Source: Caulobacter segnis (GTDB lineage Bacteria; Pseudomonadota; Alphaproteobacteria; Caulobacterales; Caulobacteraceae). From it: DNA of 64,000 nucleotides. A program made the translations under genes and the position numbers. Positions within the stretch are counted from its first letter, which is position 1. Each line of letters starts with the position of its first letter. The stretch covers positions 1,736,001 through 1,800,000 of the forward strand of contig NZ_CP082923.1 in NCBI RefSeq assembly GCF_019931575.1, given 5' to 3'. Under the pieces are notes generated by a model. It was not told where the DNA came from. It saw nothing but the letters and a program-made list of their open reading frames with translations, and searched no databases. Positions 51,459 through 61,158 of this stretch are shown here, piece by piece.

Positions 51459-52883
51459 TTGAAGACCATCCGCGCCCTGTTGCCCGTCGTCGTCCTGCTG
51501 GCCGCCTGTTCGAACCCGACCGGGCAGTCCAACGCCCAATCGGTCGCCGTCCCCGACATGCCGCAGCCGACCCGCCGCGCGCCGGCCGATGCGGCGTCGA
51601 TGAAGTTGTCCTTCTCGCCCGTCGTGAAGAAGGCCGCCCCGGCGGTCGTCAACGTCGCCAGCCGCCGGGTGGTGCAGCGCCGCGTCGATCCGTTCTGGGA
51701 CTTCTTCATGGGCGGCGGCCAGGGCGGCAGCCAGGTGCAGGGCTCGCTGGGCTCCGGCGCCATCGTCCGCGCCGACGGCGTGATCATCACCAATCACCAC
51801 AATATCGACGGGATGAGCGACATCACCGTCCAGCTGGCCGACCTCCGCGAGTTCCCGGCCACCGTGCTGCTGGACGACCCGCGCGCCGACCTCGCCGTGC
51901 TGAAGATCGACACCAAGGGCGAGAAGCTGCCCGTCATGGCCATCGACGATCAGGACCAGATGGAGGTCGGCGACCTCGTCCTGGCTCTGGGCAATCCGTT
52001 CGGGGTGGGCCAGACCGTGACCAACGGCATCGTCTCGGCACTGGCCCGGACTGACGTCGGCGCGGCCAATTTCGGCAGCTACATCCAGACCGACGCCGCC
52101 ATCAATCCCGGCAATTCGGGCGGCCCGCTGGTCGACATGGACGGCGACCTGGTCGGCATCAACACCTTCATCATCTCGCGCTCGGGCTCGTCCTCGGGCG
52201 TCGGCTTCGCCATCCCGGCGGCCGTGGTCCGTCAGGTCGTCTCGGCGGCGCTGGGGGGCGGCCATAGCGTCGTGCGGCCCTGGCTGGGCGTGAAGGGCCG
52301 ACCGGTGACCGGCGATATCGCCAAGACCCTGGGCATGAGCGCCCCGCGCGGCGTGCTGGTGGCCCAGGTCTATCCCGGCTCGTCGGCCGACCGCGCCGGC
52401 CTGAAGAAAGCCGACGTCATCCTGTCGATCGACGGCCGGCCGGTGAACGACGAGGGCGGCGGCGCCTTCGCGATCGGCACGCACAAGGTCGGCGACCGGG
52501 TGCCGATGCAGATCCATCGCAACGACCGCGAGCAGACACTGACTGTCCGCGCCGAGGCCGCGCCGGAAGTTCCCGCCCGCGACGAGCGCACGCTTTCGGG
52601 CGCCAACCCGTTCAACGGCGCCACCGTGGTCAACCTGTCGCCGGCCGTCGCCCAGGACCTGGACGTCGACCCGTTCGCCGGCAGGGGCGTGCTGGTGACC
52701 AAGATCGGCGGCGGCTACGCGGCCAATATCGGCCTGCAGCCGGGCGACTTCATCCGCGAGGTCAATGGCCGCGCGGTCAATACGGTGGCCGATCTCAACG
52801 CCGCGGCGAAGCTGCCGACCCGCAATTGGGTGGTGACGATCGAGCGCAACGGTCAGCGGATCACGGCCCGCTTCTCGGGCTGA
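51459..52883 (+). CDS. HtrA/DegP-type serine protease, probable lipoprotein
   Basis: 474 residues from TTG 51459, after TAGGAG. Lipobox LLAAC at residue 17 predicts a lipid anchor instead of a free periplasmic form. Trypsin-like domain with triad H114 (TNHHNI), D144 (DPRADLAVL), S220 (NPGNSGGPL); PDZ1 from about 275 and PDZ2 to the end (GGGYAANIGLQPGDFIREVN). Envelope quality control. Confidence 0.93.
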   Translation: MKTIRALLPVVVLLAACSNPTGQSNAQSVAVPDMPQPTRRAPADAASMKLSFSPVVKKAAPAVVNVASRRVVQRRVDPFWDFFMGGGQGGSQVQGSLGSGAIVRADGVIITNHHNIDGMSDITVQLADLREFPATVLLDDPRADLAVLKIDTKGEKLPVMAIDDQDQMEVGDLVLALGNPFGVGQTVTNGIVSALARTDVGAANFGSYIQTDAAINPGNSGGPLVDMDGDLVGINTFIISRSGSSSGVGFAIPAAVVRQVVSAALGGGHSVVRPWLGVKGRPVTGDIAKTLGMSAPRGVLVAQVYPGSSADRAGLKKADVILSIDGRPVNDEGGGAFAIGTHKVGDRVPMQIHRNDREQTLTVRAEAAPEVPARDERTLSGANPFNGATVVNLSPAVAQDLDVDPFAGRGVLVTKIGGGYAANIGLQPGDFIREVNGRAVNTVADLNAAAKLPTRNWVVTIERNGQRITARFSG

Positions 52884-52917
52884 CGACTTGCGCCCGGCGG
52901 CCTGCTAGAAGAGTCGC

Positions 52918-54219
52918 ATGTCCGATCTCTTCCAGGCCGCCGGCCTGACGCCCCATGCGCCGGCGCCGCTGGCCGACCGCCTGCGGCCCCAGAGCCTCGA
53001 CGAGGTGGTGGGCCAGCAGCATCTCCTGGGTCCCGAAGGCCCCATCGGCCGGATGGCCGCGGCCCATCGCCTGGCCTCGATGATCCTGTGGGGCCCGCCC
53101 GGCACCGGCAAGACCACCATCGCGCGCCTGCTGGCCAAGGCCGGCGGCTACGAGTTCCAGCAGATCTCGGCCGTCTTCTCCGGCGTCGCCGACCTGAAGA
53201 AGGCCTTCGAGCAGGCCCGCATGCGCCGCGCGGCCGGCCAGAGCACCCTGCTGTTCGTCGACGAGATCCACCGCTTCAACCGCGCCCAGCAGGACGGTTT
53301 CCTGCCGTTCGTCGAGGAGGGGATCGTCACCCTGGTTGGGGCCACTACCGAGAACCCTTCGTTCGAGTTGAACGGCGCTCTGCTGTCGCGCTGCCAGGTC
53401 TTCGTGCTCAAGCGCCTGGGCGAGGACTCGCTGGACCAGCTGCTGCAACGCGCCGAGGCCGCCGAGAGCCGGCCGCTGCCGATCGACGCCGAGGCGCGCG
53501 GGGCGTTGGTGGCCATGGCCGACGGCGACGGCCGCTACCTGCTGACCCTGGCCGAGACCCTTTTTTCGATCGGGACCGACACGCCGCTCAACCCGACCCA
53601 GCTGGGCCAGTTCCTGCAGAAGCGCCGCCCGGCCTACGACAAGGATCGCGAGGAGCACTACAACCTCATCTCGGCCCTGCACAAGTCGGTGCGCGGCAGC
53701 GATCCCGACGCGGCGCTCTACTGGCTGGCGCGGATGCTGGAGGGCGGCGAGGATCCGCTGTTCATCGCCCGCCGCCTGGTGCGGATGGCGTCGGAGGACA
53801 TCGGCGCGGCCGATCCGCTCAGCCTGCTGCTGACCACGGCGGCCAAGGACGCCTACGACTTCCTGGGCTCGCCCGAGGGCGAGCTCGCCCTGGCCCAGGC
53901 CGTGGTCCACATGGCGTCGGCGCCCAAGTCGAACGCCGTCTACAACGCCTACAAGGCCGCCCGCCGCGCGGCCAAGGAGACCGGCAGCCTGATGCCGCCG
54001 TCGCACATCCTCAACGCCCCGACCAAGCTGATGAAGTCGCTGGGCTATGGCGACGGCTACGCCTACGACCACGATGTCGAGGGCGGCGTCTCGGGTCAGA
54101 ACTACTTCCCGGACGGCATGGAGCGCCGGCGTTTCTACGAACCCAAGTCGGTCGGCGCGGAAGCGAAAGTGCGCGAGCGCTTGGAAGCCTGGAGCCAGGT
54201 GCGTAAGGACGGCCGATGA
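52918..54219 (+). CDS. rarA: Replication-associated recombination protein RarA (MgsA)
   Basis: 433 residues. AAA+ core with Walker A GPPGTGKT (59-66), Walker B LLFVDEIHRFNRAQQD, sensor GATTENPSFELNGALLSRC, C-terminal tetramerisation domain (LIARMLEGGEDPLFIARRLV-like, HMASAPKSNAVYNAYKAA). Clamp-loader-like protein at stalled forks, cytoplasm. The stop overlaps the pseudouridine synthase start by four bases. Confidence 0.96.
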   Translation: MSDLFQAAGLTPHAPAPLADRLRPQSLDEVVGQQHLLGPEGPIGRMAAAHRLASMILWGPPGTGKTTIARLLAKAGGYEFQQISAVFSGVADLKKAFEQARMRRAAGQSTLLFVDEIHRFNRAQQDGFLPFVEEGIVTLVGATTENPSFELNGALLSRCQVFVLKRLGEDSLDQLLQRAEAAESRPLPIDAEARGALVAMADGDGRYLLTLAETLFSIGTDTPLNPTQLGQFLQKRRPAYDKDREEHYNLISALHKSVRGSDPDAALYWLARMLEGGEDPLFIARRLVRMASEDIGAADPLSLLLTTAAKDAYDFLGSPEGELALAQAVVHMASAPKSNAVYNAYKAARRAAKETGSLMPPSHILNAPTKLMKSLGYGDGYAYDHDVEGGVSGQNYFPDGMERRRFYEPKSVGAEAKVRERLEAWSQVRKDGR

Positions 54220-55031
54220 GCAGTCCGAAATTCCGCCGTCCGCCCGGCGTCGCCAAGCCCAAGGCCGTTGAATGCCCGATCACCCTGACGCCCGAGGAGA
54301 TCGAGGCGGCGCGGTCGTGGGTGCTGTACGAGGACGAGGCGATTATCGTGCTGGACAAGCCCGCCGGCCTGTCCAGCCAGGGCGGGCGGATCAAGGCCCA
54401 TACGCTGGACGACCTGCTGTGGGCGTTCGCCAAGCCGGGAAAGGCTCGGCCGCGCCTGATCCATCGGCTGGACCGCGACACCTCGGGCGTGATCCTGACG
54501 GCCAAGACCAAGCCGGGCGCGGCCTTCCTGGGCGAGGCCATGATGGCCAAGCGGTTCCGCAAGTCCTACCTGGCCATCGTCGCGCCGGGCGCGCCGGAGC
54601 CGAAGGGCGGCATGATCGACAGCCCTTTGCGCCGTGAGTCGATCGGCCGCGAGGCCTATATGCGGGTTTGCGCGCCCGATCATCCGGACGCCGAGACCGC
54701 CCGCAGCCGCTATCGCACCCTGGCCAGCAACGGTGTCGCAGCGCTGGTCGAACTGTCGCCGGACACCGGCCGCATGCACCAGCTGCGGGTCCATATGGCG
54801 TCCATCGGCCGGCCGCTGGCGGGCGACAGCCGCTATGGCGGGGCGCTGATGCTGGGAGGCGCGGTCGCGCCGCGCCTGATGCTGCACGCCGCCCGCCTGA
54901 CCTTCCCGCATCCGCTGGGCGGCGAACGCAAGGTCACGGCCCCGCTTCCGTCCGATTTCAAAGCCATGCTCGAGGCCCTGGGCCTTCCGATTCCGGAACA
55001 GCCAGGTTCCGAGGCCGTTGATCAGGTCTGA
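54216..55031 (+). CDS. RluA-family 23S rRNA pseudouridine synthase (no S4 domain)
   Basis: 271 residues. Catalytic HRLDRDTSGV (aspartate nucleophile), IIVLDKPAGLSSQGG, DTGRMHQLRVHMASIGRPL. It lacks an N-terminal S4 domain, so it is the RluA-like short type, unlike the second synthase at 57358. The target uridine cannot be assigned. Confidence 0.93.
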   Translation: MSSPKFRRPPGVAKPKAVECPITLTPEEIEAARSWVLYEDEAIIVLDKPAGLSSQGGRIKAHTLDDLLWAFAKPGKARPRLIHRLDRDTSGVILTAKTKPGAAFLGEAMMAKRFRKSYLAIVAPGAPEPKGGMIDSPLRRESIGREAYMRVCAPDHPDAETARSRYRTLASNGVAALVELSPDTGRMHQLRVHMASIGRPLAGDSRYGGALMLGGAVAPRLMLHAARLTFPHPLGGERKVTAPLPSDFKAMLEALGLPIPEQPGSEAVDQV

Positions 55032-55042
55032 AGAGGTTCGCC

Positions 55043-55555
55043 ATGAAGATCTCGAAACCCCTGGTCGCCGCCGCCCTGTCGGGCCTGCTGCTGGCCGCCT
55101 GCGCTACCGCCGCTCCGACCACCTATCGCGCCCAGCTCGGCTCGCCCAACGACGTCGGCTATTCCGAATACCGGCTGGAGGCGGGGCGCTATCGCGTCAC
55201 CTTCCAGGGCGGTCCCGGCGCGCCGGAGGCCCAGGTCGCCGACTACGCCCTGCTGCGGGCGGCCGAGTTGGCCCTGCGCGACGGATACGACTGGTTCCGC
55301 GTCGCCGACCGCTCGACCACCTCCAGCGGCTATGATCGCGGTCCGCGCATGTCGGTGGGCGGCGGCTCGGCCAGCTTCGGCCGTCGCTCCAGCGTCGGCC
55401 TGGGCGTGGGCACCAGCTTCAACCTCGGACCGGGCCCGTCCTTCTCGCGCTCGATCGAGGTGGTGTTCGGCAAGGGCGCGACGCCGCGCGACCGCGACGC
55501 CTATGACGCGCGGGACGTGGTCAAGAACGTGGGATACGGACGCCAGCGGACCTGA
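55043..55555 (+). CDS. CC0125/CC1285-family lipoprotein
   Basis: 170 residues. Lipobox LLLAAC ending at residue 21, then TTYRAQLGSPNDVGYSEYRL and a beta-rich domain ending in a polar tail. This matches the Caulobacterales lipoprotein family named CC0125/CC1285; function unknown. It is one of the features pointing to Caulobacter. Confidence 0.85.
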   Translation: MKISKPLVAAALSGLLLAACATAAPTTYRAQLGSPNDVGYSEYRLEAGRYRVTFQGGPGAPEAQVADYALLRAAELALRDGYDWFRVADRSTTSSGYDRGPRMSVGGGSASFGRRSSVGLGVGTSFNLGPGPSFSRSIEVVFGKGATPRDRDAYDARDVVKNVGYGRQRT

Positions 55556-55584
55556 GGTCCGTCGGACCTAGGCCGCCATCTGGT

Positions 55585-56814
55585 CTAGGCCGCGGCCTGC
55601 TTGGCCAGCGGATAGTTGGCGCGCAGCGAGGCGTGCGTCAGGCCGGCCGTCTCGGCGGCGGCGAAATAGCCTTCCTGCGGCAGACCCTGCAGGATGGTCA
55701 TCGGCGCCAGGCCACGGGCGTCGCGGCCGAAGGCCATGATGTCCATGGCGATCTTGGCGGCCTCGCCCGACAGGTCCGAGGCGTCCAGGGCCAGGCCCGC
55801 CAGGCGGGCGTCGCGCAATACGCGCAGGGCTTCCTTGTCCGGCGGCACGCGGGCGATGACGCCGCGGGTCAGGGCGCGCAGCAGGCCCACCACTTCCAGC
55901 AGCCGGCCGGCGGGGGTGCCGCGGGTGATGTCCACGAGCTCGATTTGGATGCCGCCCCGCAGCAGGCCCAGCGAGAGGCCGGCCGTGCCGGTCAGCAGGT
56001 CGCGGCCGCGCTGGGTGCCCAGGGTGCGGAACGAGGCCGGCAGGATCAGTTCGGGCGTGTTGGGCCCTTGCGCCGAGCGGGCGAAGACCGCCGCGTACTT
56101 CAGCGTCGACTCGTCGATGAAGGCGACGTCGCGGTCCGACAGCTTGGTCAGGGCGCGGGCCGAGGCCTGGCGACCGCTGGCCAGGTGCGTGACCATCGGC
56201 TCGATGCGCACGGCGGTGGTGACGTTGCGGCGCAGGTTGATGACGTGTTCCAGCGTGAAATCGACACGCAGGGCCGCGCCGCCGGCGGTGGTGAACGCCA
56301 CCGGCGTGCGGCGGGTTTCGTCGGCCGGGTCGACCGCGACGCGCACCGGCGACCGGGCGCTATCACGACGGGCGCGGGCGGCCAGGACCACCGACGCGTC
56401 GATCGGCCTGCAGACAGCCTCGCCGCCTTCGACGCCGATCACCGACCGGATGCCCAGATCCATCGGCGAGGCCGCGCCCAGCAGATGGGTCAGCACGTCT
56501 TCCAGGATCCTGACGCTGGTCGCCTGAGCGGCCAGGCCTTGATCATTGTTCATGGCGATCAGGAATTCGCTGTCGGAGATGCGGGCGCGCATGTCCAGGC
56601 GATCCAGATGCTCGTTCAGCTTCAGCTCGACATAGGTCCAGACGTCGCCGCGCTTCTGGCTCCACCACTCGCCAGCCCACTGGCGGATGGCCTTGATGCT
56701 GATGACGTTGACCGAACCGCGCGCCACCAGGTCGTTACCCGTCAGGCGCTGAAGCACAGGCCCCGGGAGGGCCACGCGTTCGGTCGCATCTGAAGGTTGA
56801 GTGTCGAGGGGCAT
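55585..56814 (-). CDS. Conserved protein with degenerate GGDEF/EAL-like architecture
   Basis: 409 residues from ATG 56814 (MPLDTQPSDA). I do not recognise a named family with certainty. The first half has a GGDEF-like run, LNEHLDRLDMRARISDSEFL, with SDSEF where GGDEF would be. The second half has an EAL-like layout: EPMVTHLASGRQASARALTK in place of the EAL segment, then IELVDITRGTPAGRLLEVVG and VLRDARLAGLALDASDL. The catalytic glutamates and DDFGTG-type residues are missing, so it could only bind, not make or cut, c-di-GMP. The domain reading is an inference. Confidence 0.5.
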   Translation of the reverse strand: MPLDTQPSDATERVALPGPVLQRLTGNDLVARGSVNVISIKAIRQWAGEWWSQKRGDVWTYVELKLNEHLDRLDMRARISDSEFLIAMNNDQGLAAQATSVRILEDVLTHLLGAASPMDLGIRSVIGVEGGEAVCRPIDASVVLAARARRDSARSPVRVAVDPADETRRTPVAFTTAGGAALRVDFTLEHVINLRRNVTTAVRIEPMVTHLASGRQASARALTKLSDRDVAFIDESTLKYAAVFARSAQGPNTPELILPASFRTLGTQRGRDLLTGTAGLSLGLLRGGIQIELVDITRGTPAGRLLEVVGLLRALTRGVIARVPPDKEALRVLRDARLAGLALDASDLSGEAAKIAMDIMAFGRDARGLAPMTILQGLPQEGYFAAAETAGLTHASLRANYPLAKQAAA

Positions 56815-56977
56815 GGTTCTGGCGCTGTTTTGACGCACCCAGAGTGCCGCCAGTGCGCTTAACCGGGGGTTTTGAAAGAAGGTTTACAACCGCGTTTACC
56901 TTGAAAGAAATCGGGGAAAATCAAGGGAACTTCGGTGGGCGCTTGGCGTTAAGGCCGGCTCGGCGCATAAGGCGATC

Positions 56978-57361
56978 ATGAATAAGCTGCTCCTCGTGGC
57001 CGCCGGCGGGGCCGTCGGCTCGGTCGCCCGCTATCTGGTTGGCGTGGGCGCCATGCGGGTCATGGGGCCGGGGTGGCCGTACGGCACCTTCACCGTCAAT
57101 ATCGCGGGTGGTTTCCTGATGGGTTGCCTGGCCTCGTGGCTGGCCCATCGCGGCAACGGCTCGCAGGAACAATGGCGCGTCTTGCTGGGCGTCGGGGTCC
57201 TGGGCGGCTTCACCACCTTCTCGTCCTTCTCCCTGGAAACCGCGCTGATGATTCAGAAGCGCGCCTATGGCCAGGCCTTTTCCTATTCGGCCGCGAGCGT
57301 TCTTCTGTCGATCGCCGCCCTGTTCGCGGGCCTTCTGGTCGCCCGCAAGGTTTTCGCATGA
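56978..57361 (+). CDS. crcB: Fluoride channel CrcB/FluC
   Basis: 127 residues with four membrane helices (LLVAAGGAVGSVARYLVGVG, PYGTFTVNIAGGFLMGCLAS, GVLGGFTTFSSFSLETALMI, LLSIAALFAGLLVARKV). GGFTTFSSFSLE holds the fluoride-pore Phe and Na-site residues. Dual-topology fluoride exporter. I saw no fluoride riboswitch in the 163 bases upstream. The stop overlaps the rluC start by four bases. Confidence 0.95.
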   Translation: MNKLLLVAAGGAVGSVARYLVGVGAMRVMGPGWPYGTFTVNIAGGFLMGCLASWLAHRGNGSQEQWRVLLGVGVLGGFTTFSSFSLETALMIQKRAYGQAFSYSAASVLLSIAALFAGLLVARKVFA

Positions 57362-58353
57362 GCATCAAGGAAGTCCGCACCCTGTACGTCGACGCCGGCG
57401 AGGACGGGGTCCGCCTCGATCGCTGGTTCAAGCGTCGCTGGCCGCACCTGAATCACATCCAACTGAACAAGCTGTTCCGCTCGGGCCAGGTCCGGGTCGA
57501 CGGCTCGCGCGCCAAGGCTGACACCAAGCTGGCCGCCGGCAGCCAGATCCGCGTGCCGCCGCTGCCCGACGCGCCCGATCCCTCCGACAAGAACAAGCTG
57601 TCGGCGCGCGACGTCGCCTACGCCAAGTCGCTGGTGCTGTACGAGGACGAGGAGGTCCTGGCCCTCAACAAGCCCGCCGGCCTGGCCGTGCAGGGCGGCA
57701 CCAAGACCACCAAGCATGTCGACAAGCTGCTGAGCGCCTGGGGCGAGGGCGTCGATCGTCCGCGCCTGGTCCATCGCCTGGACCGCGACACCTCGGGCGT
57801 GCTGCTGCTGGGCAAGACGCCCAGCGCCGCGGCGCGCCTGTCGGGGGCCTTCGCCAAGCGCAAGGCGCAGAAGACCTACTGGGCGATCGTCGCCGGTAAT
57901 CCGCATCCGACCGAGGGCGTGATGGAGCTGCACCTGGCCAAGCGCGGGGTCGGCGACCGCGAACTGGTGGTGCCGGCTCAGCCCAAGGACCCGGACGCCC
58001 AGCCGGCCGAGACCGAGTTCGTGACCATCAGCCGCGCCGGTCCGCGCGTCACCTGGATGGCCCTGCGCCCGCACACCGGCCGCACGCACCAGTTGCGCGC
58101 CCACATGAAGGCCATGGGCCACCCGATCCTGGGCGACCCCAAGTACGGCGACGAGAAGTCCGCGCCGCTGTCGGAAGGGCTGAAGCTGCAGCTGCACGCC
58201 CGTTCGATCCTGCTGCCGCACCCCTCGGCCGGCATGCTGCACATCGAGGCCCCGCTGAGCCCCGAGATGAAGGAAGGCTTCCGCAAGTTCGGCTTCTCGG
58301 AAGACGAAGCCGAGTCCGAGCCGTTCGCCCGCCGCCAGACCAAGCGGCGCTAG
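57358..58353 (+). CDS. rluC: RluC-type 23S rRNA pseudouridine synthase with S4 domain
   Basis: 331 residues from ATG 57358. N-terminal S4 RNA-binding domain (GVRLDRWFKRRWPHLNHIQL), catalytic HRLDRDTSGVLLLG, VLALNKPAGLAVQGG, HTGRTHQLRAHMKAMGHPIL. RluC modifies 23S rRNA uridines 955/2504/2580 in E. coli; the S4 domain and length favour RluC or RluD over RluA. Confidence 0.92.
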   Translation: MSIKEVRTLYVDAGEDGVRLDRWFKRRWPHLNHIQLNKLFRSGQVRVDGSRAKADTKLAAGSQIRVPPLPDAPDPSDKNKLSARDVAYAKSLVLYEDEEVLALNKPAGLAVQGGTKTTKHVDKLLSAWGEGVDRPRLVHRLDRDTSGVLLLGKTPSAAARLSGAFAKRKAQKTYWAIVAGNPHPTEGVMELHLAKRGVGDRELVVPAQPKDPDAQPAETEFVTISRAGPRVTWMALRPHTGRTHQLRAHMKAMGHPILGDPKYGDEKSAPLSEGLKLQLHARSILLPHPSAGMLHIEAPLSPEMKEGFRKFGFSEDEAESEPFARRQTKRR

Positions 58354-58371
58354 ACCAAGCCCGTCACCGGC

Positions 58372-59154
58372 ATGGCGGCCGCGCTCCGCCGTGCCTCTGA
58401 AAAGAGTGCTTCCGTGTCCGACAAATCCGAGCTGCTGCTTAAACCCAAGCGCTTCTACAAGGCCGCCGCCGCCGCGCCCTTCCTTGGCGAAAACGGGGAG
58501 GGCGGTTTCGCGGTCCAGCTGGATGGCCGCACGCCCAAGTCGCCGGCCAGGAAGCCGCTGATCGCGCCGACCAGGCTTCTCGCGGACATGATCGCCGCCG
58601 AGTGGGACGCCCAGGTCGAGTACATCGACAACAGCCTCATGCCGGCCACGCGCCTGGCCTTCACGGCCATCGACCGCATCGCCGAGACCCGCGCCGAGGT
58701 GGCCGGCGAGGTCACGGCCTACGCCGCCTCGGACCACCTGTGCTACCGCGCCGAGCATCCGACGCCGCTGGTCGAGCGCCAGGACCGCGAGTGGGGGGCG
58801 ATCCTGGACTGGGCCAGGGCCGAGTTCGGCCTGGTGTTCACGCCGGTGGCCGGGATCATCCACCAGCCGCAGCCGTCGGCCACCCTGGCGGCGGTCGAGG
58901 CCCTGGCCCTGACGATGGATGACTTCACCCTGGCCGGCGTGGCCTTCGCCGCCGGTCTCTACGGCTCGACCGTGCTGGCCCTGGCCGTGCGGGCCGGCCG
59001 CCTGACCGGCCGCCGGGCGCTGGACCTGTCGCGGCTGGAAGAGGTGTTTCAGGCTGAGCAGTGGGGTCAGGACGCCGAGGCCAAGGCCCGCGCCGAGGCC
59101 TTGGCGATCGAGGCCGAGATGATCGACCGCTGGTTCGCCGCGCTCAGGAGTTAA
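58372..59154 (+). CDS. ATP12-family F1-ATPase assembly chaperone
   Basis: 260 residues ([60 protein letters not shown]). ATP12 binds the alpha subunit of F1 during assembly; it is a mitochondrial protein with alphaproteobacterial homologues. A GTG at 58414 with AAAGAG upstream is a strong alternative start and would trim 14 poorly conserved residues. Confidence 0.9.
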   Translation: MAAALRRASEKSASVSDKSELLLKPKRFYKAAAAAPFLGENGEGGFAVQLDGRTPKSPARKPLIAPTRLLADMIAAEWDAQVEYIDNSLMPATRLAFTAIDRIAETRAEVAGEVTAYAASDHLCYRAEHPTPLVERQDREWGAILDWARAEFGLVFTPVAGIIHQPQPSATLAAVEALALTMDDFTLAGVAFAAGLYGSTVLALAVRAGRLTGRRALDLSRLEEVFQAEQWGQDAEAKARAEALAIEAEMIDRWFAALRS

Positions 59155-59162
59155 GAGGGACG

Positions 59163-59489
59163 ATGAAGGCCTTCGCGATCTATGCCCTGGTCGCCCTGGC
59201 CGAGATCGGCGGTTGCTTCGCCTTCTGGGCCTGGCTGCGGTTGGGGCGTTCGCCCTGGTGGGCCGGAGCGGGGACCCTGTCGCTGATCGCCTTCGCCCTT
59301 CTGCTGACCCGGATCGACGCCAGCGTCGCCGGCCGGGCCTTCGCCGCCTATGGCGGAATCTACATCATCGCCTCGATCGCCTGGATGCGCGTCGTCGAGG
59401 GCGCGCGGCCCGACCGCTGGGACCTGATCGGCGGCGCGGTCTGCCTGGCCGGCGCGGCGATCATCCTGCTTGGTCCGCGTACGGCCTGA
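59163..59489 (+). CDS. YnfA/UPF0060 family membrane protein
   Basis: 108 residues from ATG 59163, four membrane helices ([60 protein letters not shown]). UPF0060/YnfA, an SMR-like small membrane protein. Transport role not established here. Starts nine bases after ATP12. Confidence 0.92.
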   Translation: MKAFAIYALVALAEIGGCFAFWAWLRLGRSPWWAGAGTLSLIAFALLLTRIDASVAGRAFAAYGGIYIIASIAWMRVVEGARPDRWDLIGGAVCLAGAAIILLGPRTA

Positions 59490-59609
59490 AACCGGCCCAT
59501 GCCGTCCCGTCGCCAGGTCCGCCTTGTGTGGCGCCCCTGGCCTCGCTAGGCCTAGCTCCATAAGGTGGTTCAGCCGCCAGCATAAAGAACCGGGCAGGGG
59601 AGTACGCGC

Positions 59610-61142
59610 GTGCAGCACATTCTGGAGGAACTGGACCGTCGCCGGGCGCAGGCCAAGGCGGGTGGCGGGGTCAAGCGGGTGGAGGCCCAGCACGCCAAGG
59701 GCAAGCTGACGGCGCGCGAGCGGATCGACCTGCTGCTGGACGAAGGTTCGTTCGAGGAGTTCGACATGTTCGTCGAGCACCGCTGCGCCGACTTCGGGAT
59801 GGAGGACCAGAAGGTGCCCGGCGACGGGGTGGTGACCGGCTGGGGCACGATCAACGGCAAGGTGGTCTACGTCTTCTCCAAGGACTTCACGGTGTTCGGC
59901 GGCTCGCTGAGCGGGGCTCACGCGGCCAAGATCGTCAAGGTCCAGCGCCAGGCCATGAAGGTCGGGGCGCCGGTGATCGGCCTGTTCGACGCGGGCGGGG
60001 CGCGCATCCAGGAGGGCGTCGACAGCCTGGCCGGCTATGCCGACATCTTCCTGGAGAATGTCATGGCCTCGGGCGTGGTGCCGCAGATCAGCGTGATCAT
60101 GGGCCCCTGCGCCGGCGGCGACGTCTATTCGCCGGCCATGACCGACTTCATCTTCATGGTGAAGGATACGAGCTACATGTTCGTGACCGGTCCTGACGTG
60201 GTCAAGACCGTCACCAACGAGGTGGTCACCGCCGAGGAGCTGGGCGGGGCCCGGGTCCACGCGGCCAAGTCGGGCGTGGCCGAGGGAGCGTTCGAGAACG
60301 ACCTGGAGGCCCTGACCCAGGTGCGCCGCCTCGTGGACTTCCTGCCCTCGTCCAACCGCGAGGCCGCCCCCGAGCGCGAGACCTTCGACGAGGCCTATCG
60401 CGAGGAGGCCAGCCTCGACACCTTGATCCCGGCCGACCCGACCAAGCCCTACGACATGAAGGAGCTGATCCTCAAAGTCGTGGACGAGGCCGACTTCTTC
60501 GAGATCAGCTCGGAATGGGCCAAGAACATCATCGTCGGCTTCGCGCGGATGGACGGCGAGACGGTGGGGGTGGTGGCCAACCAGCCGCAGGTGCTGGCCG
60601 GGGTGCTCGACATCGACAGCAGCCGCAAGGCCGCCCGCTTCGTGCGGTTCTGCGACGCCTTCAACATCCCGATCCTGACCTTCGTCGACGTGCCGGGCTT
60701 CATGCCGGGGACCAAGCAGGAGTACGGCGGGCTGATCAAGCACGGGGCCAAGCTCTTGTTCGCCTATGCCGAGGCCACGGTGCCCAAGATCACGGTGATC
60801 ACCCGCAAGGCCTATGGCGGGGCCTATGACGTGATGAGCTCCAAGCACCTGCGCGGCGACCTCAACTACGCCTGGCCCACGGCCGAGATCGCGGTGATGG
60901 GGGCCAAGGGGGCGGTGGAGATCATCTTCCGCCAGGAGGCCAAGGACCCCACCGCCCTGGCCGCCCGCGAGGCCGAGTACAAGGACCGCTTCGCCAACCC
61001 CTTCGTCGCCGCCCAGCGCGGCTATATCGACGACGTCATCATGCCCCATGGCACCCGACGTCGCATCGTCCGCGGCCTAAAGAGCCTTAAGGGCAAGGAA
61101 CTCTCCAACCCCTGGAAAAAGCACGATAACATCCCGCTCTAG
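59610..61142 (+). CDS. pccB: Acyl-CoA carboxylase beta subunit (propionyl-CoA carboxylase)
   Basis: 510 residues from GTG 59610. Carboxyltransferase N and C halves: [115 protein letters not shown]. Length and pattern fit PccB, which makes methylmalonyl-CoA with a biotin-carrying alpha subunit that is not adjacent. Confidence 0.94.
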   Translation: MQHILEELDRRRAQAKAGGGVKRVEAQHAKGKLTARERIDLLLDEGSFEEFDMFVEHRCADFGMEDQKVPGDGVVTGWGTINGKVVYVFSKDFTVFGGSLSGAHAAKIVKVQRQAMKVGAPVIGLFDAGGARIQEGVDSLAGYADIFLENVMASGVVPQISVIMGPCAGGDVYSPAMTDFIFMVKDTSYMFVTGPDVVKTVTNEVVTAEELGGARVHAAKSGVAEGAFENDLEALTQVRRLVDFLPSSNREAAPERETFDEAYREEASLDTLIPADPTKPYDMKELILKVVDEADFFEISSEWAKNIIVGFARMDGETVGVVANQPQVLAGVLDIDSSRKAARFVRFCDAFNIPILTFVDVPGFMPGTKQEYGGLIKHGAKLLFAYAEATVPKITVITRKAYGGAYDVMSSKHLRGDLNYAWPTAEIAVMGAKGAVEIIFRQEAKDPTALAAREAEYKDRFANPFVAAQRGYIDDVIMPHGTRRRIVRGLKSLKGKELSNPWKKHDNIPL

Positions 61143-61158
61143 CTGCGGAGGTTCGCCC

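Noticed and set aside
56815..56977. Fluoride riboswitch upstream of crcB
   Set aside because: The canonical GGxGAUGG-UUCxCC core and the downstream GCUGAUGGC part are not present; only a weak GGCGAT near the start was seen.
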